IMG/VR virus record: IMGVR_UViG_3300012928_000048
Location: 1-22,455 of that record
Length of the DNA: 22,455 bases
DNA from: a virus
Direction: 5' to 3' (one strand)
Notes under the pieces: model-generated
The model's input: the letters and a program-made list of their open reading frames with translations, nothing else
The model's database searches: none
What the model was told of the DNA's origin: nothing
Part shown: positions 21,913 to 22,455 of the stretch, piece after piece
Position numbering within the stretch: position 1 is the stretch's first letter
Layout of the letters: each line of letters starts with the position of its first letter
Position numbers and translations under genes: made by a program

Positions 21913-22307
21913 TGTCTAGAGCAAGAGATTTTGCAGATTTTATAAGCACTGGTCAAACACCTAGTGGTATCCTAGCTGACGGTGCAATTGCTACCACTGA
22001 AATAACAGGTGTCACGGTTTCTAACACTGAAATTAACCGACTAGCAGGGGTTACTTCAGATGTTCAAACTCAGATTAACACCAAGGCGGCTACTGCTAGT
22101 TTAGCGGCTGTAGCAACTAGTGGTGCTTACTCAGATGTAACTGGAACACCAACATTAGGAACAGCGGCTGCGCTGAATGTAGGAACTGGTGCAAACAATA
22201 TTCCGCAACTGGATTCTAACGGAAAATTAGGGGCTATAGATGGCTCTGCTCTGACAGGCATACAAGGATTTTCGTATGCATCAACATTAGCATTTGGAGA
22301 TTATTAA
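21912..22307 (+). CDS. Small tail-fibre-associated protein
   Basis: This 131-residue protein starts in a TAATG overlap, with GGAG nine bases before. It begins MSRARDFADFIS, a motif common at the N-terminus of marine phage fibre proteins. It continues with GVTVSNTEINRLAGVTSDVQTQINTK, the usual fibre shaft motif with heptad spacing, and ends in a Gly/Ala-rich segment with IPQLDSNGKLGAIDGSALTG. It is short compared with full fibres, so it may be a fibre attachment or a modular spacer. No truncation is visible: it has a regular stop. Confidence 0.8.
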   Translation: MSRARDFADFISTGQTPSGILADGAIATTEITGVTVSNTEINRLAGVTSDVQTQINTKAATASLAAVATSGAYSDVTGTPTLGTAAALNVGTGANNIPQLDSNGKLGAIDGSALTGIQGFSYASTLAFGDY

Positions 22308-22308
22308 T

Positions 22309-22455
22309 ATGGCTGACACACTCGCAGAAATTTATCGAAACACTTTAACATCAAGTGATTTTGATAGTAATGGAGAAGTTACGATTGTTACAACAAACAG
22401 TAGTACGTCTCATGTAATTAAAAATATTCAAGCAGTAGACACGGATACTAATATA
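22309..22455 (+). CDS. Tail-associated protein, N-terminal part only
   Basis: This is an open frame of at least 49 residues that runs off the window. It starts one base after the previous stop (ATG 22309) and has the pattern MADTLAEIYRNTL, then DFDSNGEVTIVTT and SSTSHVIKNIQAVD. I recall a similar opening in structural proteins placed after fibre genes in marine phages. No function can be given from this fragment. Confidence 0.65.
   Translation, partial: MADTLAEIYRNTLTSSDFDSNGEVTIVTTNSSTSHVIKNIQAVDTDTNI

Noticed and set aside
1-22455. tRNA genes, CRISPR arrays, integrase or attachment sites
   Set aside because: No cloverleaf with a TTCGA-type loop, no regular spaced repeats and no recombinase catalytic gene were seen. 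The recombinase-like piece in the terminase lacks the serine catalytic domain.

Overview
The window is a densely packed stretch of a tailed-phage genome, most likely a strictly lytic podovirus of the sea. Every supported gene lies on the + strand. Genes abut or overlap with ATGA and TAATG junctions, base composition is AT-leaning, and there is no tRNA, integrase, insertion sequence or CRISPR array. The small-gene families and tail-fibre motifs (for example a GHTHDG motif and repeated YVDT motifs) are ones I associate from memory with uncultured marine phages. A phage-borne DUF1127 protein, a family concentrated in proteobacteria and especially alphaproteobacteria, makes a marine alphaproteobacterial host a reasonable guess. 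It is not proven.

Layout. (1) 1-298 is non-coding, with a GC-rich stem-loop and a strong sigma70-like promoter. (2) 299-1384 is a small early-looking cassette: an acidic unknown protein, an endonuclease VII-type HNH resolvase, a DUF1127 protein whose ribosome binding site lies in an inverted repeat that also contains its promoter, and a 40-residue membrane peptide. (3) 1531-4514 is a train of about thirteen tiny genes. Six of them encode very basic Lys/Gly/Met-rich or Cys/Trp-containing proteins, three encode small exported-looking proteins with paired cysteines, and two encode coiled-coil proteins with a C-terminal membrane segment. (4) 4519-6763 holds the packaging motor: small terminase, then a large terminase with an unusual N-terminal recombinase-like DNA-binding extension. 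(5) 6766-15320 holds head genes: portal, a 23-residue four-cysteine microprotein, a 71-residue helical protein, a 930-residue multidomain protein, a 415-residue acidic protein with an EF-hand-like loop, scaffold, a structured leader with its own promoter, and the major capsid protein. (6) 15387-22455 holds tail genes: head-tail adaptor, P22 gp10/T7 gp12-like propeller, a long repeat-bearing fibre protein, a propeller-like adhesin, and two small fibre-associated proteins, the last cut by the window end.

How it works together. The terminase pair packages DNA through the portal into a shell built from coat protein around the scaffold. The adaptor and propeller proteins close the head and form the short tail, and the fibres bind the host. 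Endonuclease VII would resolve branched DNA before packaging. The 930-residue protein sits where phages often encode internal or ejected proteins. It carries domains I associate with injected 'polyvalent' effectors, plus a C-terminal half that shows landmarks resembling HhH-GPD DNA glycosylases. This is the most interesting candidate in the window. Control appears to use a repeated extended -10 motif (TGnTATAATG) and RNA structure in front of the DUF1127 gene and the capsid gene. No replication, RNA polymerase or lysis enzyme gene was seen here.
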